Assembly (NCBI GenBank): GCA_965368585.1
Contig: CBDUNM010000054.1
Location: forward strand, 1 to 26,988
Length of the DNA: 26,988 bases
From: JARRQB01 sp965368585
GTDB taxonomy: Bacteria; Pseudomonadota; Gammaproteobacteria; Chromatiales; Chromatiaceae
Direction: 5' to 3'
Translations under genes and position numbers: made by a program
Shown here: positions 1 to 9,675 of the stretch, piece after piece
Layout: every line of letters begins with the position of its first letter
Position numbering within the stretch: position 1 is the stretch's first letter
Notes under the pieces: generated by a model
Told to the model about the DNA's origin: nothing
The model's database searches: none
What the model saw: only the letters and a program-made list of their open reading frames with translations

Positions 1-848
1 GCGCGCAGTGGCGCGCGGATCTCCTCGAGCGGCAGCAGGCGCTCCGCCCGGCGTTCCTCCAGGCGCAGGATATGCACCCCGAAGGCGGTCTCGACCGGCG
101 CCGAGATCTCGCCCGGCTGCAGACCGAAGGCCGCATCCTCGAAGGCCGGGGCCATCTCGCCGCGCTGAAACAGGCCGGTGTCGCCACCGGCCTCGCGGGT
201 CGCATGGTCATCCGAGAACTCCAGAATGGGGCGCATCTGGTCGCGAATCGCGGCGCGGTCGTCGCGTGTGCCCAACGGCTTCCAGGTCAACAGAATATGG
301 CGCACCCGCACTTGCTCAGGCAGGGTCAGCCGGCGCTCGTTATCGCGATAATAGGTCTCCAGCTCGGCGTCGCCGACCTCGGTAACGCCACCCCGGATGC
401 CGTCCAGGTACTTCTTCGCCGCGAGCAGGCGCGTGAGATGCTCGCGGTAGCTCGCGACACTGAAACCCTCGGTCGCGATGCGACGGTTGAAGTCTTCCGG
501 GGTCTTGAAGGGTTCGCTGATCACGGCCAGTTCCGCGTCGACCTCGGCGGGTGTGATCGCGATACGCTGCGCCTCAGCCGCCTGTCGGATCAGCTCCTGC
601 TCAACCATCAGGTCGAGGGCCTCGCGGCGCAGCCGGGTCAATCGTTGCAGGTGATCGCCGCGCCCGGCGACGTTGATCCCGTAGGGGCGCCGATATTCCT
701 GATAAAAGGCATTGAAGCGTTCGTTGCTGATCTCGACCCCATTCACGCGCACCGCGGTACCGGGGTTGAAGCCTTGCGCCCGGGCCCCGACCCCGAGCGC
801 CAGCAGGGTCACCAGCAGCGACGCACGCCACAAGCCGTTCGCCGTCAC
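1..848 (-). CDS. Exported parvulin-type peptidyl-prolyl cis-trans isomerase (3' end outside window)
   Basis: Predicted periplasmic PPIase of the SurA/PpiC parvulin class, which helps exported proteins fold. The frame is open from a GTG at 848 to the left edge, giving 282 codons and no stop, so the C-terminus is missing. Residues 1-25 form a signal peptide (hydrophobic LLVTLLALGVG, then ARAQ). Residues 30-150 look like a SurA-type N-terminal helical domain. A parvulin domain starts near residue 180 (VRVRHILL) and continues through GGDTGLFQRGEM, FGLQPGEISAPV and FGVHILRLEE, the usual family signature. The stretch between the first strand and GGDTG looks short for a parvulin. The start overlaps the stop of the propeller gene (GTGA), implying translational coupling. 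It may help fold the upstream oxidase or propeller protein. The Leptothrix mof operon also pairs its oxidase with a predicted prolyl isomerase, although of FKBP type. The family is confident, the client protein is inference. Confidence 0.9.
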   Translation of the reverse strand, partial: MTANGLWRASLLVTLLALGVGARAQGFNPGTAVRVNGVEISNERFNAFYQEYRRPYGINVAGRGDHLQRLTRLRREALDLMVEQELIRQAAEAQRIAITPAEVDAELAVISEPFKTPEDFNRRIATEGFSVASYREHLTRLLAAKKYLDGIRGGVTEVGDAELETYYRDNERRLTLPEQVRVRHILLTWKPLGTRDDRAAIRDQMRPILEFSDDHATREAGGDTGLFQRGEMAPAFEDAAFGLQPGEISAPVETAFGVHILRLEERRAERLLPLEEIRAPLR

Positions 849-2887
849 GAGCTACTCTCGGTTTCGACCCGCGGGACTACCGGCTGCGCCTTGGCCGGCG
901 CCGGCTGTCCCATGAGGCTGACGAAGGGCAGGTCGTTATACCGCAGTTTCTCGGAGCGTGAGCCGACAAAGACATAGTAAGTCGCCAACCGATCGATCCT
1001 CACGTCGGCCTCGTACAGACCGCCCCCGAGCGTCCGGGCCGGCACCACCCGGCGCCCGCGTCCGTCGGCGCTGTAATAAAGCACGGTCACATCGGGTATG
1101 TCGTGGCGCGGCAATCCGGTCCTGGGGTCGGTGAGCTTGAATATCACCTTGGTGCTCCCGCCCACCGGTACGCGCCGCTCGGCGAGCTGGTACTCAATGG
1201 CCATGGGCGCGGTCGAGACCTTCAGCTCGGGGTTGGGCTCGACCGTCGCGCTGAAGCAGTGCAAAAAGCGCGGCGTGTCCATCATAAAGGCGATATCGTA
1301 GGTGCCCTCGATGGGGATCTTCACCCGCCCGGTGTACACTCCGGGTTCGCGCTCGCTGAGGCTGCGGTCGACGATCTCGATGGCGCGGGCCTCGTGACCA
1401 TAGTTGCGGAACGCCCCCATGGGCGCGCCCATGCCCTCCATGTAGTAGTGCACCGTGCCTTCCGCCTGGTTCACGATGTAGGCGGCGGCCTGCTTGACCG
1501 AGGGCACGACGCTGTTGGCGATGCTGATATCCGCGGCGGTGCCCGGCGGGCGCTGGCCGGCGGGGATGTAGGTGACCGGCGGCGGCGTCGACTCGTCAAG
1601 CTCCGAGACCGGGATCAGACCGACGTCCTGGGTGCCCAGCGAACGGACGTAGCCGAAAGAACGGGTGAAATTCACCTGGTACGGTGCCTTGCCCACCGTC
1701 ATTGTATGGGCGAGCGCGTCGGTCGAGGCGTCGATCACGTATACCTTGTTTTGCATCGGATTCACCGCCAGACCCCAACGGCCGTCCTGGGAGAAGCGCA
1801 ACGGACCCAGGCCCGGTTGAGCCTCGATGCGGGCCCGAATCTTGAGCTTGTCCGCATCGACCACGGTCACGGTGCCGGCCTTGCCGTCAGCCACGTACAG
1901 GGCCTTGCCCAGGGGTGAAAAATCGAGCGAGATGGGCAGCGGTCCGGTCTCCAGGTCAGTCACCTTTTTTAACGACTGCACGTCGATCACCGACACCGTA
2001 CCGGCGTCGCGGTTACTGACGAAGGCGTAGCGGTCATCGTCGCTGAAGGCGATCTCGTGGTGGCCCCGACCCGTGGCGATGAAGGCCACCGGCTGCAGGT
2101 CGGCCGTATCGATCACGGTGACCCCGCTATGTTCGGCCGTGTCGGCGTTGTTACCGACCCACAGGTAGCGTCCATCGCGCTGCAGCGCCGCGCGGGTCGG
2201 TTGCATGCCGGCATCGACATACCCGGTCACCTTGAAGATCTCGGTGTCGACCACCGCAACCCGGTCGGCCTTGGGCATGCTGACGAACAGGCGTTTCTGG
2301 TCGTCGGTCTTGGCCCAGTCCGCCCCCGGTTGATCGAGGTTGATTTGCGCAAACAGGTTGGTGATGCCGGTGATTCCGACCGCCGGGTCGATGACCGAGA
2401 TCGAGGCGTCGCGGTTCATCACCAGCAGGAAGTGGCTGTTCAGGTCGATCATCGGCCGCACGCCGACGATTCCCTGTAGATAGGTCGAGACGCGGTCCTT
2501 GCAACTCATCGGTCGTTCGCCCTTCGCCTGCCAGGCCAGGGCGAGATCCATCCAGGCCGCGGGGTATCGCCCCTTGACCGGCTCGCCCGTGTTGGCATCG
2601 GTGATGCGGAAGGTGACGTCGGCCCAGTCGGCTGCGATCACCTGGTCCGACCCGCCCTTTGTCGGCCGGGTGGCAAATTCGACGATCACGCCCTCACGGG
2701 CGATGCGGTGGGCGGCCTCGGCAGCCTGTTGCGCGTCGGCCGATGGGGCGGACGCGGTTGCCGGGGTCGACTCGGGCACCGCAACAGTCGCGGTAGCGGG
2801 CGGCGTTGCGGCCGGCACGAACCCGCCGGCCGATAACAGCAGGGCGAGCAGCCCTCCCCCGGAAAAGCGTCTTGAAAAATAATGCAC
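845..2887 (-). CDS. Exported YVTN/beta-propeller repeat protein
   Basis: A 680-residue exported protein. The GTG start has a strong AGGAG seven bases upstream. Residues 1-27 are a signal peptide, followed by an Ala/Pro/Thr-rich linker to about residue 55. Residues 65-130 form a small beta domain. From about 140 to 430 there are repeated blades of the YVTN or cytochrome-d1-like type, with recurring elements such as VSVIDVQSLKKV, TVTVVDADKLKI and KVYVIDAST, each following an SxDGR/DDR turn. Residues 455-655 are a second beta-rich region with no match I recognise. There is no CxxCH, so no c-type heme is predicted. The gene lies 230 bp downstream of the giant oxidase on the same strand and overlaps the isomerase gene by four bases. 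Propellers of this kind often bind a partner protein or ligand. Here it could be an accessory or electron-transfer partner of the oxidase, which is inference from position only. Confidence 0.85.
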   Translation of the reverse strand: MHYFSRRFSGGGLLALLLSAGGFVPAATPPATATVAVPESTPATASAPSADAQQAAEAAHRIAREGVIVEFATRPTKGGSDQVIAADWADVTFRITDANTGEPVKGRYPAAWMDLALAWQAKGERPMSCKDRVSTYLQGIVGVRPMIDLNSHFLLVMNRDASISVIDPAVGITGITNLFAQINLDQPGADWAKTDDQKRLFVSMPKADRVAVVDTEIFKVTGYVDAGMQPTRAALQRDGRYLWVGNNADTAEHSGVTVIDTADLQPVAFIATGRGHHEIAFSDDDRYAFVSNRDAGTVSVIDVQSLKKVTDLETGPLPISLDFSPLGKALYVADGKAGTVTVVDADKLKIRARIEAQPGLGPLRFSQDGRWGLAVNPMQNKVYVIDASTDALAHTMTVGKAPYQVNFTRSFGYVRSLGTQDVGLIPVSELDESTPPPVTYIPAGQRPPGTAADISIANSVVPSVKQAAAYIVNQAEGTVHYYMEGMGAPMGAFRNYGHEARAIEIVDRSLSEREPGVYTGRVKIPIEGTYDIAFMMDTPRFLHCFSATVEPNPELKVSTAPMAIEYQLAERRVPVGGSTKVIFKLTDPRTGLPRHDIPDVTVLYYSADGRGRRVVPARTLGGGLYEADVRIDRLATYYVFVGSRSEKLRYNDLPFVSLMGQPAPAKAQPVVPRVETESSS

Positions 2888-3044
2888 CGATGTTCTCCTC
2901 TGCTTTGCTGCGGCGTGTAGTTATTTTCAGGTCTATCCCTGTGCGGCAACCGAGGCCGACCAACGAAACGTTTTCTTTTCTCCCCATGCTGCGCTTTGGT
3001 ACATCGTTGGCCGGATTCGTTAGTGATCGATCAGGCTGTCAAAT

Positions 3045-3074
3045 GTGGGTGCAGCCGCTCCTGGCTGCACCCAC
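3045..3074. terminator. Perfect 12-bp inverted repeat between oxidase and propeller genes
   Basis: GTGGGTGCAGCC at 3045-3056 is exactly complementary to GGCTGCACCCAC at 3063-3074, with a six-base loop. It lies in the 230-bp gap after the oxidase stop. Neither side has a clear T-run, so it may be an attenuator, an mRNA-stabilising hairpin or a REP-like element rather than a simple intrinsic terminator. It could set the ratio of oxidase to downstream transcripts, which is inference. Confidence 0.5.
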
Positions 3075-3117
3075 GGGTAGGTTGCGCGGCCCATCCCTTG
3101 GCCGCTGAGACGGGCCG

Positions 3118-6100
3118 TTACTCCACCCGCAGGATGCCGAACTGGCCGTTGCGGTTGCCGCTGGGCGTGTAGTCGCGGAACAGGTAGTCACCCGGGACCG
3201 CACCCGTACCGCCGGCATCGAACAGGATCGGCCAGTGCCCGTAGACGTGGCCCATGCCTTCCTCGCCACCCATGTACTTGGCCTGCAGGTTCAGACCCAG
3301 CGAGCGGGACGGCACCCCGTTGTTGGGATGGCAGCGACCCACCAGTCCCAGATTGGACTGGTTCTTACACACGTACGGATCGCGCGCCCAGACGTGGCCG
3401 TGCAGGATGAAGGTCCCGTCGCGGTCGGCCGAGGCCCCGTTCAGCACATGCATGCGGCTCGCCTGACCGGCCGTGGCCTTGAACACCGGGGTCGCCGGAT
3501 CGCCCGCTGCGCTCACCCCCGGGTTCAACGGTATGGCGTTACCTTGGCCCGCCACCAGGTCGTTGGCGTAGAAGGCATGCACGCGGCGGATGCTGCCGTA
3601 GCTGTGGGGCGTGCCCGCGTTGCCGAAGGGCACGTCCGGCGGCAGCCGGTAGCGGAACCAGGCGGGCTCCATAGCGTAGTTGAACCCGGCATGGCCGTTG
3701 TCCTCCGCGCCCTCGCGGCCCAGCTCACCCTGGTGGAGGTTGGCGATGGCAGAGCCGTCCCGCCAGCGCAGATTGGTGATCCTGTGACCGATCGCCAACG
3801 CCTCGCGGTAGGTGCCGCCGTCGCCCGCGGCGCCAAGAGGTCCGGCGTCGACCGTCACCTGGGCGCGGGTCTTGCGGGTCTGTAGATTCCTGCCCTGGCC
3901 GTCCGCGACCGTGTCGAGCTGGCCCCGGTTATCCGGCCATGTCGCGCCCTTGGGCTCGATCACCAGCGCACCGAACAGACCCTTCTGCGGTTGCTTGATG
4001 CGGTCCGTGGACAGCAGGTTGGTACCGCCGAATTCGACGGGTATCGCCCGCAGTTCCACCCAGTCCTGTCTCGGCGGCGCGTTGACATCTTCCTCGATAT
4101 CGCGTTCGATCAGGGCGCCTGCGTACCAGGTGTAGGTCTTCTTGCCACCGGGTTCCACCGGACCCGCCGCTGCGGGCCGATTCTTGCCGACCAGGACACC
4201 GTCGTGCTTACTGGCGTCGTACTCCACCAACTGGGGATGCAGACCGACGTAGCTGGACGGGCGGATCAGGTTGTTGTTGAAGAAGTGCATCTCCGGCGGG
4301 CGCACCGCGTTGAACTGATCCCGGTTGACCACCCACATCATGTCCTGCCACCCGGCCAGGTCCGGCGCCGTTTCGGGCAGCCGGTTGAACAAGGTGACCT
4401 TGATGCAGTCACCCGCGTTGGCCCGCAGCACCAACGGTTCGACCGGCGCGTTGTTGTGCAGTCTGACCGGGCAGGCCGGGTTCTTGACCCCGCCCCCTGG
4501 CTGCGCAGGATCGCACGCGGCCGTTTCCGCCGGGGTTTGCGGATCGGGCACCAGGTCGTCGAGGCGCACGTAAAGCATGGCGGTCGGGTCGTTGAGCGGA
4601 CCCTGCCCGCCGGTCAGCGTCGTCGCAGGTTCGCCACCTTCGGCAGGAATGACCACGTCGGGCACGTTCGTGGTACGTCGGTTATAGACCAGCGTGCCGC
4701 CCGCGGGGTCCAGCAGACCGCCCGCGTTGTCGCCGACACCGTCGCCGTCGGAATCCCCGCCCGCGTTGGTCGGGATAATGACGTTGAGGCGGTTGGGCAA
4801 CACGTCGTTGGCCAGCACCGCCGCGACCTTGTAGCGCGTAACCGGCGCGCTCACCGGGCAGACGCCGTTGAACTCGGCCTCGTTCACGACGATCACCTTG
4901 GAACCCTTGCCCCGCTGCGGGTTGTCGGGCAGTTGGAACAGGTCGGGGCGGACATAACCGTAGGTGCGTAAGACGCCCCACGAACCGAGCCACATACCGT
5001 CGCGGGTAGCGTCGGTGGCGTAGAGATAGTCCACCGTATCGCCCCGCTGGCCGGGGTCGGGATTGAGCGGCGTCTGCAGGGAGAACTGCTCGGAGATGCC
5101 GTGCGACTGGAAGTTGCGCCAGCCGGAGTTGGGCGAGCGGCCGAAGCCGGAGCCGTTGGACAGCCACTTCAGGCCATGGATCGTGGTCTGGTGCTGTTCC
5201 TCGGTGGCGCCGACCTGGATCTTGACCTTCACCTCGTCACGCTCGTAGGCGCGCATGATCGGGGTGAAGGGGTCGCCGCGGCGCCGATCGCAGTTGATCA
5301 GATCGCCGGTTATTCTGACCGTATCGTCTTCCTCGAGCTCGAGATCCGTGTCCTCGTCGTCCGTATTGCAATACGGCGCGTTCCGCCAGCCCCGGGGTGT
5401 CCTGCCAAAGCGCGAGTTGAACTGCGGTATCGCCCGGTCGGTGCGACTTTGGAAGGCGAAGGCGAGATCGCCCGCCAGCCCGGCCGTCTGGGCACCGGGC
5501 TTGCCGTCCGGCCCGGTGGCGTTCGGATCGAACACGCGCAGGCCCACCGGCTCGTTGCGGTAGTTGACCACGAACATGGAGCTGTGGCTGATGTCGATCG
5601 ACTCTGCACAAGGCCGCGGTATGCTCGGGTCGAAGTTGCCCGCCGGTCCGGGGCAGCCACCCTCGGCCGTCACCACATCGGGGAACGGCGCTGCCGATTT
5701 CAGCTTCAGCGGCGGATTGACCGTGTGCTTCCAGGTCTCCGCCAGCGCGGGGGCGTTGGCGTTGGTGGCATCGAACGGATCCGGTTGGTTGATCGCCGTG
5801 TGCTTGGGACGGCCGTTGCGATCGGCACCGACGTAGACCCCGGCCTCGTAGGCGTGCTGGAAGTCGCTCATCTCGAAATAGAACTCGCGATGGTCCCGCA
5901 AGAGGTGCGACTTCACGTTGCCGACCGGCGTGGTCGGTGGCAGGATGGCCGCCTGCCAGCTGGTCGGGCCGCCGTCGGGACGCGTGCCTAGCGGCTGGCC
6001 GCTCTCGTTGTGCACCCAGGTCGAGCCGGCCGGCTCCGCCAGAATGGTCGAGTACAGGCCGATCTGCTGGAAGCTCGACGGGCCGTAGTGGTCGTGCGAG

Positions 6101-9100
6101 AAGGTCAGGCCCAGCCCGCGGTCGACGCCCGACACGTTCACCACCGGGTCCATCAGGATGCGCTGGATGGTGGTGCGCGCGCCCAGGTACTCGTCGCCCA
6201 CACCCGCGCCGAAGAACGGATGCGGCTGCGCATGCAGCGCCAGCTCCCCGGGCGAAACACTGCTGCCCGGATCGCCGGTGTCGATGGTCGGCACCGGCGC
6301 CAAATCTCTCAAATCCACCACATGCCGCCGCAACGCGTCGCGCAGGTTCAGGTTGATCCCGGGCAGGATGCCCAGGTCCCTGAGAATGGGCAGCAGGCGG
6401 GTGCGCGTCCCCGCCAGGGCGTTGTAGTTATTGATGGCGTGGATACGCTCCTCGACAATGGCCGGAGCCAGCGTGCCGTCCTCGTAGTTCCAGCCGTTGG
6501 AGGCGCCGTCGCCGGTGGTCAGGTCCCACTTCGGCAGGTGAATGTGCTGACCGATGATGTCGGTCGGCGTGCGCACCTGGAAGTCGTCCAGCTCGAACTC
6601 CCCCGGCACCAGATTGGTGTGCAGGATCTTGCCGCAATCGAAGGTGTTGAAGCGCATCACCAGCGGCTCCGGCGGACGCTGCTTGTTGATGGTCGGCAGT
6701 ACGTCCTCCCACAGGGCGATAATGCGCTCCTGCGGGTAGTGATAGCCCGCCTTGTTGAACACCGCGTCTATCTGCACGTTCGCGATCTTGTAGGTGCGCG
6801 GGTTCTCGGAGTGGAAGGGCGAGCTGCCGCGCGTCTTCAATGTCGCCGGATCGCCGTCTCCGTCGAAATACCAGCCGTTCACACCCGCCGTCAGCGGCGT
6901 GCCCCGATCGTCGATGCAGGGGTCTTGGTACGGACCGCCCGGTACGGCCGGGGCGCCGTTGAGCACGAAACTGCCCGGGGTCGTCCCGGCGCCCCTGAGA
7001 TCGTTGGCGTAGCTGGCCCGATTCCGCACCGCGTGATAGCCCATCGCCACCTGCTCCAGGTCGGTGCCGACCTCGGGGAAATACACCGGTTGGGCGATCT
7101 CGATCACCTTGCGGAAATCGAGCCGGTTCTGGGTATCCAGCGAGAGTCCGCCGGCGGTATAACCGCGCAGGTTGTGACGCGGCAGGCCGCCGTCCCAGCC
7201 GCCGGCCTGCGCCGGACTGATGCCGTTGGCGGTCGCGCCCGCCTCGGTCAGCATGTCGAGCGGCGGGGTGGGCTGTCGTTGACCGACGGTGCCGCTTGGG
7301 CAGTCATCCGCCGGGACATCGATGTCGTCAGCATTGCCCGGTATGCCGTCGGGGCCCGGGTGGACCGAGGCGGGCCTGGGGGCGCCGCACTCGTTGCCGG
7401 CCAACCAGAACGGGAAGCCGGGGTTGACGTCGTCGGCGGTGCCGACCACCCCGTCGGGGCCGTACGCGGCGTCGGTGCAATTGGGCTCGGTCGCGCCGCA
7501 GAAACGCTTGACCACCGCCTGCGAGGAATCGGGGCCCTGGCCGAGGCCGTTGGGCGGCCGGCGGCCGGAGAGCACGCCGAAATCGCCGCGGTCCACCGCT
7601 ACGACCTCGACCTTGGCCGGCAGCAGCGGCATGGCTTTGCCGGGCAGCGGCACGACGGCCGGGATCGGCACGCCGTCGGGCAGCTCGCCGTCGGGCAGCG
7701 CGCGGGCGCCGGCGGCGGGCTTGCCGATGCGCAGCGCAAAGGGTGTGTCGTGGTAGCCGTCGCCGTCGAGATCGCCCGTGTCGGCTACCGCATCCCCGTC
7801 CAAGTCGAGCGCCTGCTCCGGACCGGCGCTGACCGCCAGCAGGCTGCCCGTCTGCAAGGTGTCCAGGTTACGGATGTGATACCACATGCCCTGCGCGAAG
7901 TGCGGGTAGAAGTGGCAGTGGAAGATGGCGTCGCCCGTGGTCTTGTTGCGGTTGCCGGCGCCGCCGTTCGCCAGCTCGTAGGTATGACCCGAGCCCGGCA
8001 TGATCTCCTGGGCGTCCAGGTAGTTGGCGTTGTCGTCGTTGGGGTTGAACAGCCACTGATGGTTGTGCAGGTGGAAAATGTGCTGCTCGAACGCCCCGGC
8101 GTGGGTGTTGCGGATCTTGACGAAGTCGCCCGTGTAGGCGTGGTGGACGTTGTAGGGATCTTCCTGGAACAGGGCGAAGTTGCCCGGGATCGGCGGGTTG
8201 GCGCCGATCGGATTGCCGCCATTGACCGGGTTATCCGGGTCGTCTCCGAACTGCCGCCAGCAGGTGGCGTCGAGGATGTTCGCCGGATCGCACTGCTCGA
8301 TCCCGGTGTTGGCGGGAAAATTGACCAGCAGCCCCGGGTCGCCGACGGTCTGCGAGGCCAGGAAGAACTCCTCGTAGGCGCAATCGGTGCAGTCGTGCAT
8401 GGGACCGGTGTGCAGGCGGTTGGCGATGATCTCCGAGCCGATGCCGCCCGAGGCGTAGTTGATCATGAACTGGTCCTTGACGCCTGCCAGGGTGTAGCCA
8501 AGCACCGGGTTACCGTACCATTTCGGGAACACCTGCGAGTTGGTCTGCTCGTCGTGGAAGGTCGAGGTGAACTCGCGGAACGGCTCCAGCCGGTTGGGCA
8601 AGGCCGGGTTGCTCTTGCCCACGCTCTCCAGCGGGTAGGTGCTGGTGGGAAAGCTGCCGTCCGGGTTGGGGCCGGCGATGATGGCGTTGATATCGCTGTG
8701 CACCAGCTCGTCGCGCACGCAAGCGCCCGCATTGGCCGCGGGGGCCGTGCACAGCATGTTCAGGATCGGCAGATTGGCCTTGCCCTCGGAGATCCAGGGC
8801 TCAATATTCGGATACCGCCGGTTGTACCTGATGATCGGCTGGCCGAGGGGCGTCTTGCCGACGGTTGCCAGACGCAGTTCCTCTTCGGTGACCTGGCTGC
8901 GGTAGAACTTGGCGTCCTTGGGCTGCACGTTCAGCTGACCGAACATGCCGATGCCGAGGTTGCCGCTGTTCTGCTCGCTACCCAGGGTGGCGCCGTAGCT
9001 GTTGATCACGAAGGCCCCTTCGTGCGGGGTGTGGAGCTTGTAGGTGATGGTGCCATTCGGGGGGACCAGTCCACCGCCACACAGACGGGGGTTGAGATTC

Positions 9101-9675
9101 GCACCCGGATTGGTCCCGACCATGCTGCCGTCGTCGTTGATGGAACTCACCAGTTCGGTGCCCGAGGCGTGCAAACCCGCGCAACGACCCCAGACCTGGT
9201 CATTGTTGATCAAACCCGGAAAGGGCGGAACCGCGCCGGGGTCCTCACCCTGCTGCGCGTTGTTCGGGTTTGCCCCCGTCGCGAGCAGGTTGGTGAACTC
9301 GACCTCCAGGCAGGCACCGGCACGCGAGCGCAGCACCAGCGGACGGGGACGCTTGTCGGGCCGCAGCTCGACGTTGCCGGCCGTCAGGCCGGTGCCGGGA
9401 ACGGCGCCGGTGGGTAGCCGTGTTATCGGGTCGACCGCGATCACGTCGCGCTTCAGCGCATAGGTGATCCAGTTCGGGTTCTGCGCGCCGAGGCGGTTGA
9501 ACACGGTCGGGTTGTCGAGCACGACCACTTTCGCGGTGATGGTATCGGTACAGGTGACGGCCGCCTGCGCCTGCCCCGCAAAACACGTCACCAGGCCAAC
9601 CGCGCACACTAGCGCCGGACCGGTTCGAGCGTTCCGCGAGGACCTGGGAGGGTATTGTTCGATTTCGCTGGTCAT
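3118..9675 (-). CDS. Giant multicopper oxidase (MofA/MnxG-like), exported
   Basis: A 2,185-residue secreted multicopper oxidase with several cupredoxin-like domains. The ATG has GAGGA six bases upstream. The signal peptide ends near residue 38 (GQAQA/AVTC). Copper-ligand motifs are clear: HIFHLHNHQW at 532-541 matches the HPxHLHGH signature, and HCHFYPHFAQGM at 586-597 carries the His-Cys-His bridge and type 1 copper ligands with a Met axial position. Further His motifs are H169 (LHASG), H215/H218 (HTPHEG), H1044/H1046 (QHIHLP), H1194/H1196 (SHDHYG), H1495/H1500, H2092/H2094 (LHGHVW) and H2143/H2147. Asp-rich calcium-type loops lie at 624-643, 739-749, 774-784 and 1641-1653. Ordinary laccases have about 500 residues, and Leptothrix MofA about 1,660. 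This class is linked to Mn(II) oxidation, but other metal or organic substrates are possible. GspD lies just upstream, and propeller and isomerase genes follow. Confidence 0.9.
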   Translation of the reverse strand: MTSEIEQYPPRSSRNARTGPALVCAVGLVTCFAGQAQAAVTCTDTITAKVVVLDNPTVFNRLGAQNPNWITYALKRDVIAVDPITRLPTGAVPGTGLTAGNVELRPDKRPRPLVLRSRAGACLEVEFTNLLATGANPNNAQQGEDPGAVPPFPGLINNDQVWGRCAGLHASGTELVSSINDDGSMVGTNPGANLNPRLCGGGLVPPNGTITYKLHTPHEGAFVINSYGATLGSEQNSGNLGIGMFGQLNVQPKDAKFYRSQVTEEELRLATVGKTPLGQPIIRYNRRYPNIEPWISEGKANLPILNMLCTAPAANAGACVRDELVHSDINAIIAGPNPDGSFPTSTYPLESVGKSNPALPNRLEPFREFTSTFHDEQTNSQVFPKWYGNPVLGYTLAGVKDQFMINYASGGIGSEIIANRLHTGPMHDCTDCAYEEFFLASQTVGDPGLLVNFPANTGIEQCDPANILDATCWRQFGDDPDNPVNGGNPIGANPPIPGNFALFQEDPYNVHHAYTGDFVKIRNTHAGAFEQHIFHLHNHQWLFNPNDDNANYLDAQEIMPGSGHTYELANGGAGNRNKTTGDAIFHCHFYPHFAQGMWYHIRNLDTLQTGSLLAVSAGPEQALDLDGDAVADTGDLDGDGYHDTPFALRIGKPAAGARALPDGELPDGVPIPAVVPLPGKAMPLLPAKVEVVAVDRGDFGVLSGRRPPNGLGQGPDSSQAVVKRFCGATEPNCTDAAYGPDGVVGTADDVNPGFPFWLAGNECGAPRPASVHPGPDGIPGNADDIDVPADDCPSGTVGQRQPTPPLDMLTEAGATANGISPAQAGGWDGGLPRHNLRGYTAGGLSLDTQNRLDFRKVIEIAQPVYFPEVGTDLEQVAMGYHAVRNRASYANDLRGAGTTPGSFVLNGAPAVPGGPYQDPCIDDRGTPLTAGVNGWYFDGDGDPATLKTRGSSPFHSENPRTYKIANVQIDAVFNKAGYHYPQERIIALWEDVLPTINKQRPPEPLVMRFNTFDCGKILHTNLVPGEFELDDFQVRTPTDIIGQHIHLPKWDLTTGDGASNGWNYEDGTLAPAIVEERIHAINNYNALAGTRTRLLPILRDLGILPGINLNLRDALRRHVVDLRDLAPVPTIDTGDPGSSVSPGELALHAQPHPFFGAGVGDEYLGARTTIQRILMDPVVNVSGVDRGLGLTFSHDHYGPSSFQQIGLYSTILAEPAGSTWVHNESGQPLGTRPDGGPTSWQAAILPPTTPVGNVKSHLLRDHREFYFEMSDFQHAYEAGVYVGADRNGRPKHTAINQPDPFDATNANAPALAETWKHTVNPPLKLKSAAPFPDVVTAEGGCPGPAGNFDPSIPRPCAESIDISHSSMFVVNYRNEPVGLRVFDPNATGPDGKPGAQTAGLAGDLAFAFQSRTDRAIPQFNSRFGRTPRGWRNAPYCNTDDEDTDLELEEDDTVRITGDLINCDRRRGDPFTPIMRAYERDEVKVKIQVGATEEQHQTTIHGLKWLSNGSGFGRSPNSGWRNFQSHGISEQFSLQTPLNPDPGQRGDTVDYLYATDATRDGMWLGSWGVLRTYGYVRPDLFQLPDNPQRGKGSKVIVVNEAEFNGVCPVSAPVTRYKVAAVLANDVLPNRLNVIIPTNAGGDSDGDGVGDNAGGLLDPAGGTLVYNRRTTNVPDVVIPAEGGEPATTLTGGQGPLNDPTAMLYVRLDDLVPDPQTPAETAACDPAQPGGGVKNPACPVRLHNNAPVEPLVLRANAGDCIKVTLFNRLPETAPDLAGWQDMMWVVNRDQFNAVRPPEMHFFNNNLIRPSSYVGLHPQLVEYDASKHDGVLVGKNRPAAAGPVEPGGKKTYTWYAGALIERDIEEDVNAPPRQDWVELRAIPVEFGGTNLLSTDRIKQPQKGLFGALVIEPKGATWPDNRGQLDTVADGQGRNLQTRKTRAQVTVDAGPLGAAGDGGTYREALAIGHRITNLRWRDGSAIANLHQGELGREGAEDNGHAGFNYAMEPAWFRYRLPPDVPFGNAGTPHSYGSIRRVHAFYANDLVAGQGNAIPLNPGVSAAGDPATPVFKATAGQASRMHVLNGASADRDGTFILHGHVWARDPYVCKNQSNLGLVGRCHPNNGVPSRSLGLNLQAKYMGGEEGMGHVYGHWPILFDAGGTGAVPGDYLFRDYTPSGNRNGQFGILRVE

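Noticed and set aside
845..2887. Cytochrome function for the propeller protein, by analogy with MofC or cytochrome d1
   Set aside because: No CxxCH heme-binding motif is present. Only the propeller fold is supported.
6010..9417. A 1,135-codon open frame on the plus strand, antisense to the oxidase
   Set aside because: It mirrors the oxidase codons in GC-rich DNA, has no recognisable domain and is rich in Arg/Gly/Val as expected of an antisense shadow. The oxidase has copper motifs, a signal peptide and a Shine-Dalgarno.
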